The position numbers were made by a program, and so were the translations under genes. 64,000 nucleotides of DNA from Crocinitomicaceae bacterium. Lineage in GTDB: Bacteria > Bacteroidota > Bacteroidia > Flavobacteriales_D > Crocinitomicaceae. The notes beneath the pieces were generated by a model. It did not search any database, was not told the DNA's origin, and saw only the letters and a list, made by a program, of their open reading frames with translations. The stretch is taken from the NCBI GenBank assembly GCA_022447585.1, contig JAKVAR010000006.1, forward strand, positions 372,001 through 436,000, given 5' to 3'. Positions 24,009-33,157 of the stretch are shown piece by piece. Each line of letters begins with the position of its first letter. The first letter of the stretch is position 1.

Positions 24009-25721
24009 TTATTTCCTTGGTTCTTTAATAAATACGTCTGCTATGTTCAGGCTTTCCATTGAGTTAGCATTGAAATTACGAACTCTAGCGTTAATCATTA
24101 CGATATGATCATCAGTTAGAATAGGCATCAATGCCGCTTCATCAACTACAATTTGATCACATTGAGCTAGAAGTTCCATGCGCTTCTCTGGATTTGACTC
24201 AGAAATTGCTTTTTCGAATAATGCGTCGTATTTATCACTTTTGAATTTGAATAAATTGACCATTCCAGAATTACTAATGTTACCACCATAAAACAGAGTT
24301 AAGAAGTTTTCTGGGTCTGGATAATCTGCAATCCATCCTGCTCGCCAAATCTTAGCTTCTCCGCTTTCTATAGCATCTTGGCGCTCATCCATAGTGCAAA
24401 GCTTTATGTTTAAATCAACATTTATATTCGCTTTAAGTTGTTCAGAAATTGCTTCTGCTAACTTGTGAGCTGCTGAACCTTCAATAGCATTAACATAGAA
24501 ATCAAGTGCCGGAAAGTTTTTCCCATTTGGATATCCTGCACCTGCCATTAGAGCTTTTGCCTTAATAATGTTGAATTTATGCCCTTGTATGTTTTCACTT
24601 GGATAGTTGCGCATCGAAGGCACAAACCCATTAATCGCAGCCCAACCTTCTCCTTCTAATTTAGTGTCGATAATTTCCTCGCGATTTACGGCTAGGTTAA
24701 AAGCCTTACGAACATCTACATTACTAAACTCTTCACTTTCACAAGCCATAGCAATGTAAGCCATGCTTAATGATTTTTCAGACTCTACTTTATGTTTAAC
24801 GTTCTTACCTTCTTGTGCTTCTTGAAGTGTTCCTAAAATATGCTCAATTTCATCAACGGGAATTTCTAATACTAGATCGATATCTGAATTTCTGAAAGAC
24901 ATTAATTCAGCACGTTTATCCGTTGTGTATGTCATAATAACCTTGGACATGAATGGTAATTGATTACCAAATTCATCTTTTTTCCAATAGTTGTTATTAC
25001 GTTTTAAAGTTATTTTTTCATCCGTCATTGATTCTAGAGCAAAAGGACCAGAGCCGACAGCGTGCTTGTATAAATCTTTGCCATATGTATCATATGCTTC
25101 TTTTGGATATATACCTAAACTCGCATGAGTTATAATGTTTTCAAATCCGGAGAAGGGTGTACTTAAGGTAATCTGAAGTGTATTATTGTCAATTACTTTA
25201 ATTCCAGAAACTCCTTCAGCTTGGAAAGACTTTTCGGTATTCTTATTAAATTCTTGTGCTCCTTGAATTCTATTAACCAACAGGTATTTCACATTGTTTT
25301 CTTCAAGGCCTGAACATGCCATGTCAAGAGTGAATTTGGCATCGTTTGCATCTAGCTCATGTTCTTTTCCACCAAAGCAATCGTCCTCATGAAAGAAAAT
25401 TCCTTTGCGAATTTTAAACGTATAAACCATAGCATCATTACTAACAGTGAAGCTCTCAGCAACTGAAGGCATTACTTCCATTGTTAAAGGATCCAAACGC
25501 AATAATGGCTCATAAATCTGGCTAATAATTCTTGAAGAATAATGATCCGAAGAAGAAGTTGGAGTGAGTGAGTTAATTTTTTCAGTAGACATGAACTTAA
25601 ATTCACCTCCGTATTTCTTACCACCAATAGCTACTAGTTCATTTACGTCGGTTTCAGTGTCTGAACATGATGTTATCGCCAGACCTGCAATAATCACTGA
25701 AAAGAGAAGGGTTAATCTCAT
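24009..25721 (-). CDS. ABC transporter substrate-binding lipoprotein (family 5, oligopeptide/dipeptide type)
   Basis: Predicted 570-residue lipoprotein with signal peptide and lipobox LAITSC (Cys20). The rest matches SBP family 5 (DppA/OppA): ISQIYEPLLRLDPLTMEVMPSVAESF near residue 65, YTFKIRKGIFFHED, VGSGPFALESM and VRKAFNLAVNREEI. It would capture peptides, or a related ligand, at the cell surface or in the periplasm for an ABC permease, but no permease or ATPase gene is adjacent. A TATCTTTG -7 element at 25761-25754 lies 32 nt before the start. The ligand cannot be read from sequence. Confidence 0.88.
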   Translation of the reverse strand: MRLTLLFSVIIAGLAITSCSDTETDVNELVAIGGKKYGGEFKFMSTEKINSLTPTSSSDHYSSRIISQIYEPLLRLDPLTMEVMPSVAESFTVSNDAMVYTFKIRKGIFFHEDDCFGGKEHELDANDAKFTLDMACSGLEENNVKYLLVNRIQGAQEFNKNTEKSFQAEGVSGIKVIDNNTLQITLSTPFSGFENIITHASLGIYPKEAYDTYGKDLYKHAVGSGPFALESMTDEKITLKRNNNYWKKDEFGNQLPFMSKVIMTYTTDKRAELMSFRNSDIDLVLEIPVDEIEHILGTLQEAQEGKNVKHKVESEKSLSMAYIAMACESEEFSNVDVRKAFNLAVNREEIIDTKLEGEGWAAINGFVPSMRNYPSENIQGHKFNIIKAKALMAGAGYPNGKNFPALDFYVNAIEGSAAHKLAEAISEQLKANINVDLNIKLCTMDERQDAIESGEAKIWRAGWIADYPDPENFLTLFYGGNISNSGMVNLFKFKSDKYDALFEKAISESNPEKRMELLAQCDQIVVDEAALMPILTDDHIVMINARVRNFNANSMESLNIADVFIKEPRK

Positions 25722-25785
25722 AATAAATTAATGGTTTAGTTTTAAAGCACTTGCAAAGATAAAAAAAACATATCAGATATACTCG

Positions 25786-26754
25786 TTAGTAGCCAACCTT
25801 GTTTCTAGTACGTTTTAACACTTCTTTTGCAACCAGTTTAGCCTTCGCTGCTCCAGTGTTTAAGGCCGATTCAATTTCATTTGGATTATCAATTAAATGA
25901 TTGTATTTGGTCCTTTGCTTTCCAAAAACATCTAAGATTAATTCAAAGAGGGCTTGTTTAGCATGACCATAACCATATCCACCATTGATGTAGTTCTGAC
26001 GCATTTCCTCAATTTGCTTATTGTCTGCGATTAATTTATAAAGTGCAAAACAATTGCATGTTTCTGGGTCTTTAGGTTCTTCCAATTCCTTAGAGTCTGT
26101 CTGAATACCCATGATTTGTTTTCTAAGTTTTTTCTCAGGTAAAAATATATTGATGAAGTTTTGACGAGATTTACTCATCTTCTGTCCATCAGTTCCAGGA
26201 ATTAGCTTTGTTTCTTCTTGAATTTTATCTTGTGGCAGAACAAAAGTATCTCCCATTTTATTATTAAACCTAGCGGCAACATCACGAGTCATTTCCAAGT
26301 GTTGTAATTGGTCTTTACCAACAGGCACAACTTCAGCATCATATAGTAAGATGTCTGCAGCCATCAACATGGGATATGTAAATAATCCAGCATTGATATC
26401 TTCTAAACGATCTGCTTTATCTTTAAAGCTATGAGCTAAAGTTAATCTTGAATAGGGGTAAAAGCAGGACAAATACCAAGATAACTCGGTTACCTCAGGT
26501 ATATCACTTTGTCTGTAAAAAACTGTTTTTTCTGGGTTAATTCCAAAAGCAAGCCATGTGGCAGCAGTAGACAGCGTGTTCTCTCTTAAAGTTGCACCAT
26601 CTTTAATTTGAGTTAAAGAATGCAAGTCAGCTATAAATAGAAAAGACTCATTTTCAGGATTATTGGCCATTTCAATTGCCGGAACAATTGCGCCTAAAAT
26701 ATTTCCTAAATGAGGTGTTCCAGTGCTTTGGATACCAGTTAAAATACGTGCCAT
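25786..26754 (-). CDS. trpS: Tryptophanyl-tRNA synthetase
   Basis: Class I aminoacyl-tRNA synthetase charging tRNA-Trp in the cytosol. The 322 residues are the normal bacterial length. GTPHLGNILGA is the HIGH-like motif, GQKMSKSRQNFI is the KMSKS loop, and YPMLMAADILLYDAEVVPVGKDQLQH is the tryptophan-site region. It is a single gene, divergent from plsC across 90 bases. Confidence 0.97.
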   Translation of the reverse strand: MARILTGIQSTGTPHLGNILGAIVPAIEMANNPENESFLFIADLHSLTQIKDGATLRENTLSTAATWLAFGINPEKTVFYRQSDIPEVTELSWYLSCFYPYSRLTLAHSFKDKADRLEDINAGLFTYPMLMAADILLYDAEVVPVGKDQLQHLEMTRDVAARFNNKMGDTFVLPQDKIQEETKLIPGTDGQKMSKSRQNFINIFLPEKKLRKQIMGIQTDSKELEEPKDPETCNCFALYKLIADNKQIEEMRQNYINGGYGYGHAKQALFELILDVFGKQRTKYNHLIDNPNEIESALNTGAAKAKLVAKEVLKRTRNKVGY

Positions 26755-26831
26755 GGATAAAATATTTCAAACGAAATTAGTCATTTTGATATGAATATTC
26801 ACCAAGGTTAAGGGCCAACGTTTGATTTTGT

Positions 26832-26839
26832 TATTTTTG
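26832..26839 (+). promoter_or_regulatory. -7 element TATTTTTG before plsC
   Basis: TATTTTTG ends five bases before the only plausible start codon of plsC. If used, the transcript would start at or next to the ATG. Confidence 0.45.
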
Positions 26840-26844
26840 AACGA

Positions 26845-27606
26845 ATGAGAATTATAATCGGTATAATTGGATTGATTTGGAAATTACACATTGCTGTGGT
26901 TTTCTTTATCACTGCGATTATTTTTTATCCGCTCATTGTTCCATTCCTTTTCTCACATAAAACTAGAAAATATTCGTTTAAATTCTTCGTTGCATGGAGC
27001 TGGGCAGTTCGTATTTTTTGTTTTTACTTTGTATCAAAGAAAAAGGTAAGTCCTTTACCTGATGGATCTTATATTATTGTTGCCAACCACATGTCTTATT
27101 TGGATATCTTTTTGATGCCTTCTATTTTGCCACGTGAAAGATTCCTGTTTTTGGGTAAAAGTGAAATTTTGAAATACCCGCTGATTAAGACTTATTTTAA
27201 ACGGTTGAACATTCCCGTCTACAGAGACAATCCTGTTAAAGCTGGTAAGTCATTGGTTCGCGCGAAAAAGGAATTCCGTAAAGGCTGGTCTTTGGTTATT
27301 TTTCCAGAAGGTGGTATTCCTGATCAAAATAATCCAAAAATGATTGATTTTAAAGAAGGAGCATTTCAGCTAGCCAAAAGTTGTAGAGCGCCAATTGTTC
27401 CAGTTACATATACGAATAATCACAAGTTGTTTAGTGACCCTTCAAATATATTAGGACCGGCACGTCCTGGAATTAGCGATGTATACATCCATCCATTTAT
27501 TTCGAAAGAAGAGGTGAAGGCTTTATCGCAAATGGAGTTGTCTCAAAAGTGCTTCGCTATTGTGAATGCGCCAATTTTAGAACAGTATCCTCATTTGAAG
27601 GATTAG
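26845..27606 (+). CDS. plsC: 1-acyl-sn-glycerol-3-phosphate acyltransferase (PlsC family)
   Basis: Membrane enzyme that acylates lysophosphatidic acid at sn-2 in phospholipid synthesis. Of 253 residues, the first 65 carry hydrophobic segments. The catalytic motif VANHMSYLDIF (H-x4-D) lies near residue 75, followed by FPEGGI near residue 150, both standard for the family. gatC follows after 18 nt. The acyl donor (ACP or CoA) cannot be told. A lyso-ornithine-lipid acyltransferase of the same fold is a possible alternative. Confidence 0.88.
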   Translation: MRIIIGIIGLIWKLHIAVVFFITAIIFYPLIVPFLFSHKTRKYSFKFFVAWSWAVRIFCFYFVSKKKVSPLPDGSYIIVANHMSYLDIFLMPSILPRERFLFLGKSEILKYPLIKTYFKRLNIPVYRDNPVKAGKSLVRAKKEFRKGWSLVIFPEGGIPDQNNPKMIDFKEGAFQLAKSCRAPIVPVTYTNNHKLFSDPSNILGPARPGISDVYIHPFISKEEVKALSQMELSQKCFAIVNAPILEQYPHLKD

Positions 27607-27609
27607 TAT

Positions 27610-27617
27610 TATCTTTG
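27610..27617 (+). promoter_or_regulatory. -7 element TATCTTTG before gatC
   Basis: Perfect TAnnTTTG element in the 18-nt gap between plsC and gatC, ending seven bases before the gatC ATG. It could give gatC its own short-leader transcript. Confidence 0.45.
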
Positions 27618-27624
27618 TGACATC

Positions 27625-27915
27625 ATGAAAATATCAGAAGAAACAGTTGACCATATTGCGCACTTAGCAAGGTTGGAATTTGAAGGAGAAAAGAAAGATG
27701 CTATTCGTGCAGATATGGATCGCATTGTCGACTTCATGGATAAACTTCAGGAGGTTGAAACAGGAGATGTTGAACCTTTAATCTACATGACTGAAGAAGT
27801 CAATAAACTGCGTGATGACAACCCAGTTGTTTCTCTTACTCAACAAGAAGTGTTGAAAAATGCTCCCAAAAAGGATTCTGATTATTTTAGAATACCTAAA
27901 GTTTTAGATAAATAA
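27625..27915 (+). CDS. gatC: Asp-tRNA(Asn)/Glu-tRNA(Gln) amidotransferase subunit C
   Basis: Small subunit of GatCAB, which amidates mischarged Glu-tRNA(Gln) or Asp-tRNA(Asn). The 96 residues show the classic N-terminal ISEETVDHIAHLARLEF and the central MDKLQEVETGDVEPL. GatA and GatB are not in the window, so the subunit genes are dispersed here. The gene is convergent with ppk2 with only five bases between stops. Confidence 0.94.
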   Translation: MKISEETVDHIAHLARLEFEGEKKDAIRADMDRIVDFMDKLQEVETGDVEPLIYMTEEVNKLRDDNPVVSLTQQEVLKNAPKKDSDYFRIPKVLDK

Positions 27916-27920
27916 TAGAT

Positions 27921-28700
27921 CTAATATCGATATTTTGATTTACTGTAATCTGGAGTGAATTTTTCGCTTTCAATTGCAGGGAATTGAGGATCCATTTCTT
28001 TTAGCGATTCTACAACAATACGTGCTGCTGAATATAATTTAGCCCAGTTGTGATTGCATGGAATGATGTGCCATGGAATCGCATTACATTTAGAAAAAAG
28101 TGTTTCATAAACGTGCATGAATTTATCCCAATGTACTCTGGTTTCCCAATCGCCATCACTATGTTTCCAGTGTTTTTCGGCTGTATTTATGCGTTCAAGT
28201 AGCTTTTCTTCTTGTTTATCGTACCCGACATTCAAGTAGCACTTCACAATCTTAGTTCCGTTACCTTCAAGGTATTTTTCGAAGTTGTTAATTTGTTCAT
28301 ACCTTTTGTCTATGGTTTCTAGGTCAATGTATCCATAAACCGAAGGAACTAAAATGTCTTCATAGTGAGAGCGATTAAACACAGTAATACTTCCGGCAAT
28401 TGGAGTACATTTATGTATTCTCCAAAGAAAGTCGTGCGCGAATTCTTCTTCAGTTGGCTTTTTGAAAGAATGAACATTCACCCAAGCTGGACTAACTTTT
28501 TTAAATAGAGTTCGAGTTAAACCATCTTTACCAGATGCATCCATTCCTTGAAGAATGATTAATAGACTTTGTTTATTTTCGGCATAAAGTCGTTTTGAGT
28601 ATTCATAAACTTCGTCCAATAATTTTTCAGTTTTCTTTTTAATTTCTTTTTTATCCCAATCAGATGATCCTTCAGGATTATGATTTTCTAATACTCCCAT
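27921..28700 (-). CDS. ppk2: Polyphosphate kinase 2 family protein (PPK2)
   Basis: Cytosolic phosphotransferase that uses polyphosphate to phosphorylate nucleotides. Of 259 residues, the Walker A QGMDASGKDGLTR is near residue 50 and the Walker B-like FNRSHYEDILVP near residue 108; the lid region with basic residues follows (about 145-185). Length and single-domain layout fit PPK2 class I or III; which nucleotide is used (ADP, AMP or GDP) cannot be decided. It follows the lipoprotein phosphatase-like gene after four bases, so the two are probably co-transcribed. Confidence 0.92.
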   Translation of the reverse strand: MGVLENHNPEGSSDWDKKEIKKKTEKLLDEVYEYSKRLYAENKQSLLIILQGMDASGKDGLTRTLFKKVSPAWVNVHSFKKPTEEEFAHDFLWRIHKCTPIAGSITVFNRSHYEDILVPSVYGYIDLETIDKRYEQINNFEKYLEGNGTKIVKCYLNVGYDKQEEKLLERINTAEKHWKHSDGDWETRVHWDKFMHVYETLFSKCNAIPWHIIPCNHNWAKLYSAARIVVESLKEMDPQFPAIESEKFTPDYSKSKYRY

Positions 28701-28704
28701 GCTT

Positions 28705-29769
28705 TTATTTTAATATGATGTATACAGGAAGATGATCAGAATACCCGCCGTAATATTTTCTTCCACCATATGTGGAACTTGGTTTCTGTCCGCCATCTTT
28801 ATATGTGTATACAAGTTCTTTTTTTCTAAGAATTTTCGCTCTATTTTTAACTACGCCCAGGCCTGATTTTTGGTCGTAAACTGATTGTGAAACGATGATT
28901 TGATCTAAACATGCCCATTCTCTTTGGTGAACTGAGGTACCCTCTCCATTGACATGATTATCATAAATCATATTGATCAAGTCTCCCTCATTTGCATAAC
29001 CAGACTCTTTAGCGCGCAAAATTTCTTCTACACTGTCATCGTCTGGATGGTCATTGAAATCACCAAGAACAATGATGTTTGCAGCTGGGTTATCCGCTAG
29101 AATATCATCAATCTTCGCTCGAAGTGTTTCAGCAGCTTCTAAACGCTTATGTTCAGTTTGTTTTTTTCCCTCTCTGCGAGAAGACCAATGGTTAACAAAG
29201 ATGTGAGCTTCAACACCACCTGAAAATTCTCCGAAAACATGGATAATATCACGTGTTTTGAAATTGCGATTATAGGAAAGCGTCACAGGAATCTTTTCTT
29301 TGTTTATTACGGTAAATGCATCTCTGTCGTACAACAGTCCGCAATCAATGCCCCTTCGATCTGGAGAGTTGTAATGTACGATACCGTAGTTTACATCAAC
29401 CATTCCTTTTTCATTGATGAGGTCTTCAAGCACCTTGTAATTTTCGATTTCAGAAAGACCAATAATTATGGGCTTTTCATCGATTAGATTGATCGCCTTG
29501 CTAATATGATCTAGTTTTGTTTCGTATCGATATTCATCCCACTTGTAATCTCCTAGAGGAGTAAATTCATCATCGTTTGTATGCGGATCATTTTCAGTGT
29601 CGAACAAATTTTCTACATTATAAAACACTATCGACCTTCCAGCGAACTCAGCATGAGTTTCATTTGAATCTTCTTGCTCTATCATATTTACATCGTCAAA
29701 GTCTGATTCTGTTATTTCACATCCATAAATGGATATAATTAAAACCCCAAGTATTAGAATTTTATTCAT
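28705..29769 (-). CDS. Endonuclease/exonuclease/phosphatase-family lipoprotein
   Basis: Predicted 354-residue lipoprotein started at the ATG at 29769, one base after the upstream stop, which gives the signal MNKILILGVLIISIYGC with Cys17 as lipidation site. The EEP fold motifs are complete: FYNVENLFD, GLSEIEN, NHWSSRREG, VLGDFNDHPDDDS and SDHLPVY, including the metal-binding Glu and the catalytic Asp/His residues. It would hydrolyse phosphodiester bonds (nucleic acid, or a phosphoester) outside the cytoplasm. The substrate is unknown. It is framed by the HerA-like ATPase and PPK2 in a tight operon. Confidence 0.88.
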   Translation of the reverse strand: MNKILILGVLIISIYGCEITESDFDDVNMIEQEDSNETHAEFAGRSIVFYNVENLFDTENDPHTNDDEFTPLGDYKWDEYRYETKLDHISKAINLIDEKPIIIGLSEIENYKVLEDLINEKGMVDVNYGIVHYNSPDRRGIDCGLLYDRDAFTVINKEKIPVTLSYNRNFKTRDIIHVFGEFSGGVEAHIFVNHWSSRREGKKQTEHKRLEAAETLRAKIDDILADNPAANIIVLGDFNDHPDDDSVEEILRAKESGYANEGDLINMIYDNHVNGEGTSVHQREWACLDQIIVSQSVYDQKSGLGVVKNRAKILRKKELVYTYKDGGQKPSSTYGGRKYYGGYSDHLPVYIILK

Positions 29770-29770
29770 T

Positions 29771-31435
29771 TTATTTAATTCCAAATGCGCCTAAAATCCC
29801 ACGTGTTATAGATCCAATTATACCTCCATTACGACCTTTTGTTAGGGACTCAGTAACGTCCTTAAATAATTTCTCTCTTTCTCGTTTGCTTTTTTTATCT
29901 GCCGCTATTTTTTCCTTTTTTAATCTGGCGATTTCACGTTCTTCTTCGCGAATACGTTTAGCTTCTTCCTTTTTAAGTGTTGAAAGTTCTTTTTGTCTTG
30001 CTTTAGCTTCTTTCTCAAGAAGTAATTCATCTGCTTTTTTCTGATCAGCGATTAATTTTTCTTGATGCTCTTCAGATATCGCTTTCTCGATTTTACCCGT
30101 TAATATTTCATATGCCGTTGTGCTATCAATATCCTCATTATATTTTTCAATAATTTCTGATTTAGATGTTACTTCTTTAACCTCTTCCTTTGTCAAAACA
30201 TCCATTCTCGTCAATGGTGCCCTGCAAATTGTAGCCGCTAATGGAGTTGGTATACCTTTTTCATTTAATCCTGTAATTAGTGCTTCGCCAATTCCAAGTT
30301 GTGTGATTAAGTCTTCCGTTTTGTAGTAATCAGAAATGGGATAGTTTTCAGCGGCTTTTTTAATGGATTTTCGGTCTTTTTCAGTAAACGCTCTTAAGGC
30401 ATGTTGAATCTTTAATCCTAATTGAGCCAGGATGTCATCTGGTACATCAATTGGATTTTGTGTACAGAAGAAAATACCAACTCCTTTCGAACGAATCAAT
30501 TTAACGATAATTTCTAATTGATCCAGTAAAGCTGAAGATGCCTCCTCAAAAACCAAGTGCGCCTCATCAATGAAGATACAAAGCTTAGGCTTGTCCAAGT
30601 CTCCTTCTTCAGGGAAAGAACCATAAATTTCCGCTAACAAACTCAACATGAAAGTTGAAAATAGTTTGGGTTTTGATTGAATATCCATCAAGCGAACTAT
30701 AGAGATAATTCCGTGCCCATTTTCATCTTTTCGAAGTAGATCTTGAGGTTCAAAAGAACGCTCACCAAAGAATGTACTCGCTCCTTGTTGTTCTAGTTCG
30801 ATTACCTTTCGCATAATCGTATTCACTGTCGAAGAGGCAACAGTACCATATTCTTCTTTTATTTTTTCTCTCCCTTCATTAACAACGTATTGAAGTACTT
30901 TACGTAAATCTTTTAAGTCTACTAATGGAAGTTTTTGAGTGTCACAAAAAACAAAAATCAATGAAATAACACTGCTTTGAGTATCATTTAAGCCAAGTAT
31001 TTTTGAAAGTAATACAGGCCCGAATTCTGTGACTGTAGCTTTTAACTTAACTCCATCTCTATTCGAAAGTGTCATTAACTCAACAGGTAGTGGCATGGGC
31101 TCATATGGTAATCCAATCGCTGCATGACGTTTTTCAATGAATCCGTTTGTGGCCCCCGGAGCAGCTAAACCACTTAGATCACCTTTGATATCCATTAATA
31201 ATGACGGAATACCTTTCTTGGATAGTTGTTCTGCAACGACTTGTAATGATTTCGTTTTACCTGTTCCTGTCGCACCTGAAATTAAACCATGACGATTCAT
31301 TGTTTTAAGGGCAATTTTAACAGGGGTGTTTGGAACAGCTTCTCCATCTAACATTGCACCACCAAGAGTGATGTAATCTCCTTTATACGTGTATCCAGCA
31401 TTAATATATTGCTGAAATTTTTCCAGTTTTGACAT
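29771..31435 (-). CDS. HerA-like ATPase of the DUF853/YjgR family
   Basis: Predicted 554-residue P-loop ATPase. Walker A SGATGTGKTKSLQ is near residue 55, the adjacent LLMDIKGDLSGLAAPG is the signature of the DUF853 family, and LCIFIDEAHLVFEEASSALLDQ near residue 285 is the Walker B. The last 110 residues are a Lys/Glu-rich coiled coil (about 440-530). YjgR-type proteins resemble the archaeal HerA helicase, but their role in bacteria is not settled. It is the first gene of the run to the EEP lipoprotein and PPK2; a hairpin at 31450-31475 separates it from the upstream gene. Confidence 0.88.
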   Translation of the reverse strand: MSKLEKFQQYINAGYTYKGDYITLGGAMLDGEAVPNTPVKIALKTMNRHGLISGATGTGKTKSLQVVAEQLSKKGIPSLLMDIKGDLSGLAAPGATNGFIEKRHAAIGLPYEPMPLPVELMTLSNRDGVKLKATVTEFGPVLLSKILGLNDTQSSVISLIFVFCDTQKLPLVDLKDLRKVLQYVVNEGREKIKEEYGTVASSTVNTIMRKVIELEQQGASTFFGERSFEPQDLLRKDENGHGIISIVRLMDIQSKPKLFSTFMLSLLAEIYGSFPEEGDLDKPKLCIFIDEAHLVFEEASSALLDQLEIIVKLIRSKGVGIFFCTQNPIDVPDDILAQLGLKIQHALRAFTEKDRKSIKKAAENYPISDYYKTEDLITQLGIGEALITGLNEKGIPTPLAATICRAPLTRMDVLTKEEVKEVTSKSEIIEKYNEDIDSTTAYEILTGKIEKAISEEHQEKLIADQKKADELLLEKEAKARQKELSTLKKEEAKRIREEEREIARLKKEKIAADKKSKREREKLFKDVTESLTKGRNGGIIGSITRGILGAFGIK

Positions 31436-31449
31436 AGCTAATAATATAA

Positions 31450-31475
31450 ATGAAGAGGGAGCTATCCCTCTTCAT
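31450..31475 (-). terminator. 11-bp hairpin between the DUF937-like gene and the HerA-like gene
   Basis: ATGAAGAGGGA pairs perfectly with TCCCTCTTCAT around a four-base loop. It lies downstream of the gene at 31514-31984. The T-run after it on the minus strand is weak, so partial readthrough is possible. Confidence 0.65.
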
Positions 31476-31513
31476 AAAATTAAAACAAAGTTTTTTGTCT
31501 AAATATTGAAATT

Positions 31514-31984
31514 TTATTTACCGAAAAATTTTCCGATTAATCCCCCAATACCACCACTAGATTTCTTAACGTCACCTGCGGAGTCATTGTCATCACCATC
31601 AAACATCTCAGTAATGTTGCCTAACATGCCAGCAATACCACCTTCATTATTTTGACCGTCAGCAGAGAGTTTACTAGTAACAGTATTCATTATTCCAGGA
31701 AGAGCTCCTTTAATTTGATCAGCAACATTTTCAGGTAAACCTACTTTTTTGATTAGACCATCTAAGAAGTCGTCTTCAACTTCTTTTGCCATTGCGTTAT
31801 CTGCGTCGGTGTTTTCATTTTCAGACAACAAACTCGACATTTGCTTCGGGTCTTTTTGAAATTTATTTTTGATAGAATCAACTGCAGTTCCTGCCACCGA
31901 TTTCGCTTGTTCTTCAGTTACGCCAAACTGATCTAAAACTCCTTTTACGGCATCGTTCTTTAAAATGTCATTAACATCAATCAT
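31514..31984 (-). CDS. Small acidic protein, DUF937/YidB-like
   Basis: Predicted 156-residue cytosolic protein, acidic and without membrane segments. It has an N-terminal helical part (NDILKNDAVKGVLDQFGVT), a middle part (GLIKKVGLPENVADQIKGAL) and a glycine-rich end (GGIGGLIGKFFGK), all reminiscent of DUF937/YidB-type proteins, for which no clear function is known. It is flanked by the M42 peptidase gene and the HerA-like gene and seems to be monocistronic. The family assignment is tentative. Confidence 0.7.
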   Translation of the reverse strand: MIDVNDILKNDAVKGVLDQFGVTEEQAKSVAGTAVDSIKNKFQKDPKQMSSLLSENENTDADNAMAKEVEDDFLDGLIKKVGLPENVADQIKGALPGIMNTVTSKLSADGQNNEGGIAGMLGNITEMFDGDDNDSAGDVKKSSGGIGGLIGKFFGK

Positions 31985-32048
31985 TTCTGTATTTTTTAAA
32001 TTATTGGTTGGTTATTTTTAGCACAATGAATGCGACATTCCTAATGTA

Positions 32049-33098
32049 CTAAAATTCCCAATTATAATCTGCAATGTCTGTTAAACAAGCACTTAATAAG
32101 TCAATACTCCCTTGTATATCATCTTTATGCGCCATTTCTATTACTTGGTGTAAGTGTCTCGTTGGAATTGAAACTGCCCCAGCAATTGAACCTCCTTCAG
32201 TCATTCGCTGAATACCTGCAGTATCTGTGCCACCAGCAGTTAGTATTTCTGGCTGCCATTTAATGTTGTGCTTATCAGCAGTTTGCTTCATAAATTCCAC
32301 CATTCTATAGTCGCAAATAGTGGCAGCATCCATAATTTTAATAGCGGTACCCTCTCCTAGTTTGGTAATCATTTCATGTTTAGCTGCACCAGGCAAGTCA
32401 AACGCAATTGTTGTATCTAATCCGAAACCAAAATCTGGGTTGATTCGCATGGCAGAAACATTGGCTCCTCTTATACCGACTTCTTCTTGAACTGTAAAAA
32501 CTCCGTAAACGTCGTACGGAACGTCTTTTCCTTTAAGCCCTTTTAAGGTTTCAATTAGAATAAACACAGCTAAACGGTTGTCTAAAGATTTTCCATTAAC
32601 ACAGTTACCCATTTCGATAAACTCGCGCTCTCTCGTAATTGAATCTCCGACATTCACTATATCCTTTACTTCTTCTGCCGATAAACCTGTATCAATGAAA
32701 TAATCTTTGATTTTAGCGACTTTATTTCGCTCTTCAGGAGACATTACGTGAATAGGTTTAGATGCCATTACACCAAGAACGTCTTTCTTACCATGAATGA
32801 TTACGCGCTGTGCTGTCAGTGTTTTGGGGTCAAATCCCCCTAATGTATGAAAACGAATAAATCCATTGTCGTCAATATGAGTTACAATGAACCCGATTTC
32901 ATCCATATGCGCGCCAATCATAACACGTTTGTCACCAGTTCCTCGTTTAATTGCATATACATTCCCCATGTTATCTACTTCAACTTCATCTACAAGGTCT
33001 TTTACTTCATTAATAACAAGTTCTCTTACTTTTTGTTCGAAACCTGGAGCACCTGGAGTTGTGCATATTTTATTTAGTAATTCTATATTAATTGCCAT
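32049..33098 (-). CDS. M42 family metallopeptidase (glutamyl/deblocking aminopeptidase type)
   Basis: Cytosolic di-zinc aminopeptidase that trims peptides. The 349-residue protein shows the metal ligands in IGAHMDEIGFIV (His, near residue 62), SLDNRLAVFILIE (Asp, near 175), VQEEVGIRGA (catalytic and metal Glu) and GLDTTIAFD, plus GTDTAGI and IPTRHLHQVIE (His) near the end. Length and motif order are normal. It is divergent from the SCO gene across 59 bases that hold a promoter motif for each side. Confidence 0.95.
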   Translation of the reverse strand: MAINIELLNKICTTPGAPGFEQKVRELVINEVKDLVDEVEVDNMGNVYAIKRGTGDKRVMIGAHMDEIGFIVTHIDDNGFIRFHTLGGFDPKTLTAQRVIIHGKKDVLGVMASKPIHVMSPEERNKVAKIKDYFIDTGLSAEEVKDIVNVGDSITREREFIEMGNCVNGKSLDNRLAVFILIETLKGLKGKDVPYDVYGVFTVQEEVGIRGANVSAMRINPDFGFGLDTTIAFDLPGAAKHEMITKLGEGTAIKIMDAATICDYRMVEFMKQTADKHNIKWQPEILTAGGTDTAGIQRMTEGGSIAGAVSIPTRHLHQVIEMAHKDDIQGSIDLLSACLTDIADYNWEF

Positions 33099-33117
33099 CT
33101 TATATTTCTTTGATAGC

Positions 33118-33153
33118 TAAAGTTAATAATCCTTTTTTGAATGATTAACTTTG
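33118..33153. promoter_or_regulatory. Divergent -7 elements for the M42 peptidase and SCO genes
   Basis: Minus strand TAACTTTA (33125-33118) faces the M42 gene with 19 nt to its ATG; plus strand TAACTTTG (33146-33153) ends four bases before the SCO ATG. -33 elements are not convincing. Confidence 0.45.
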
Positions 33154-33157
33154 CTTT

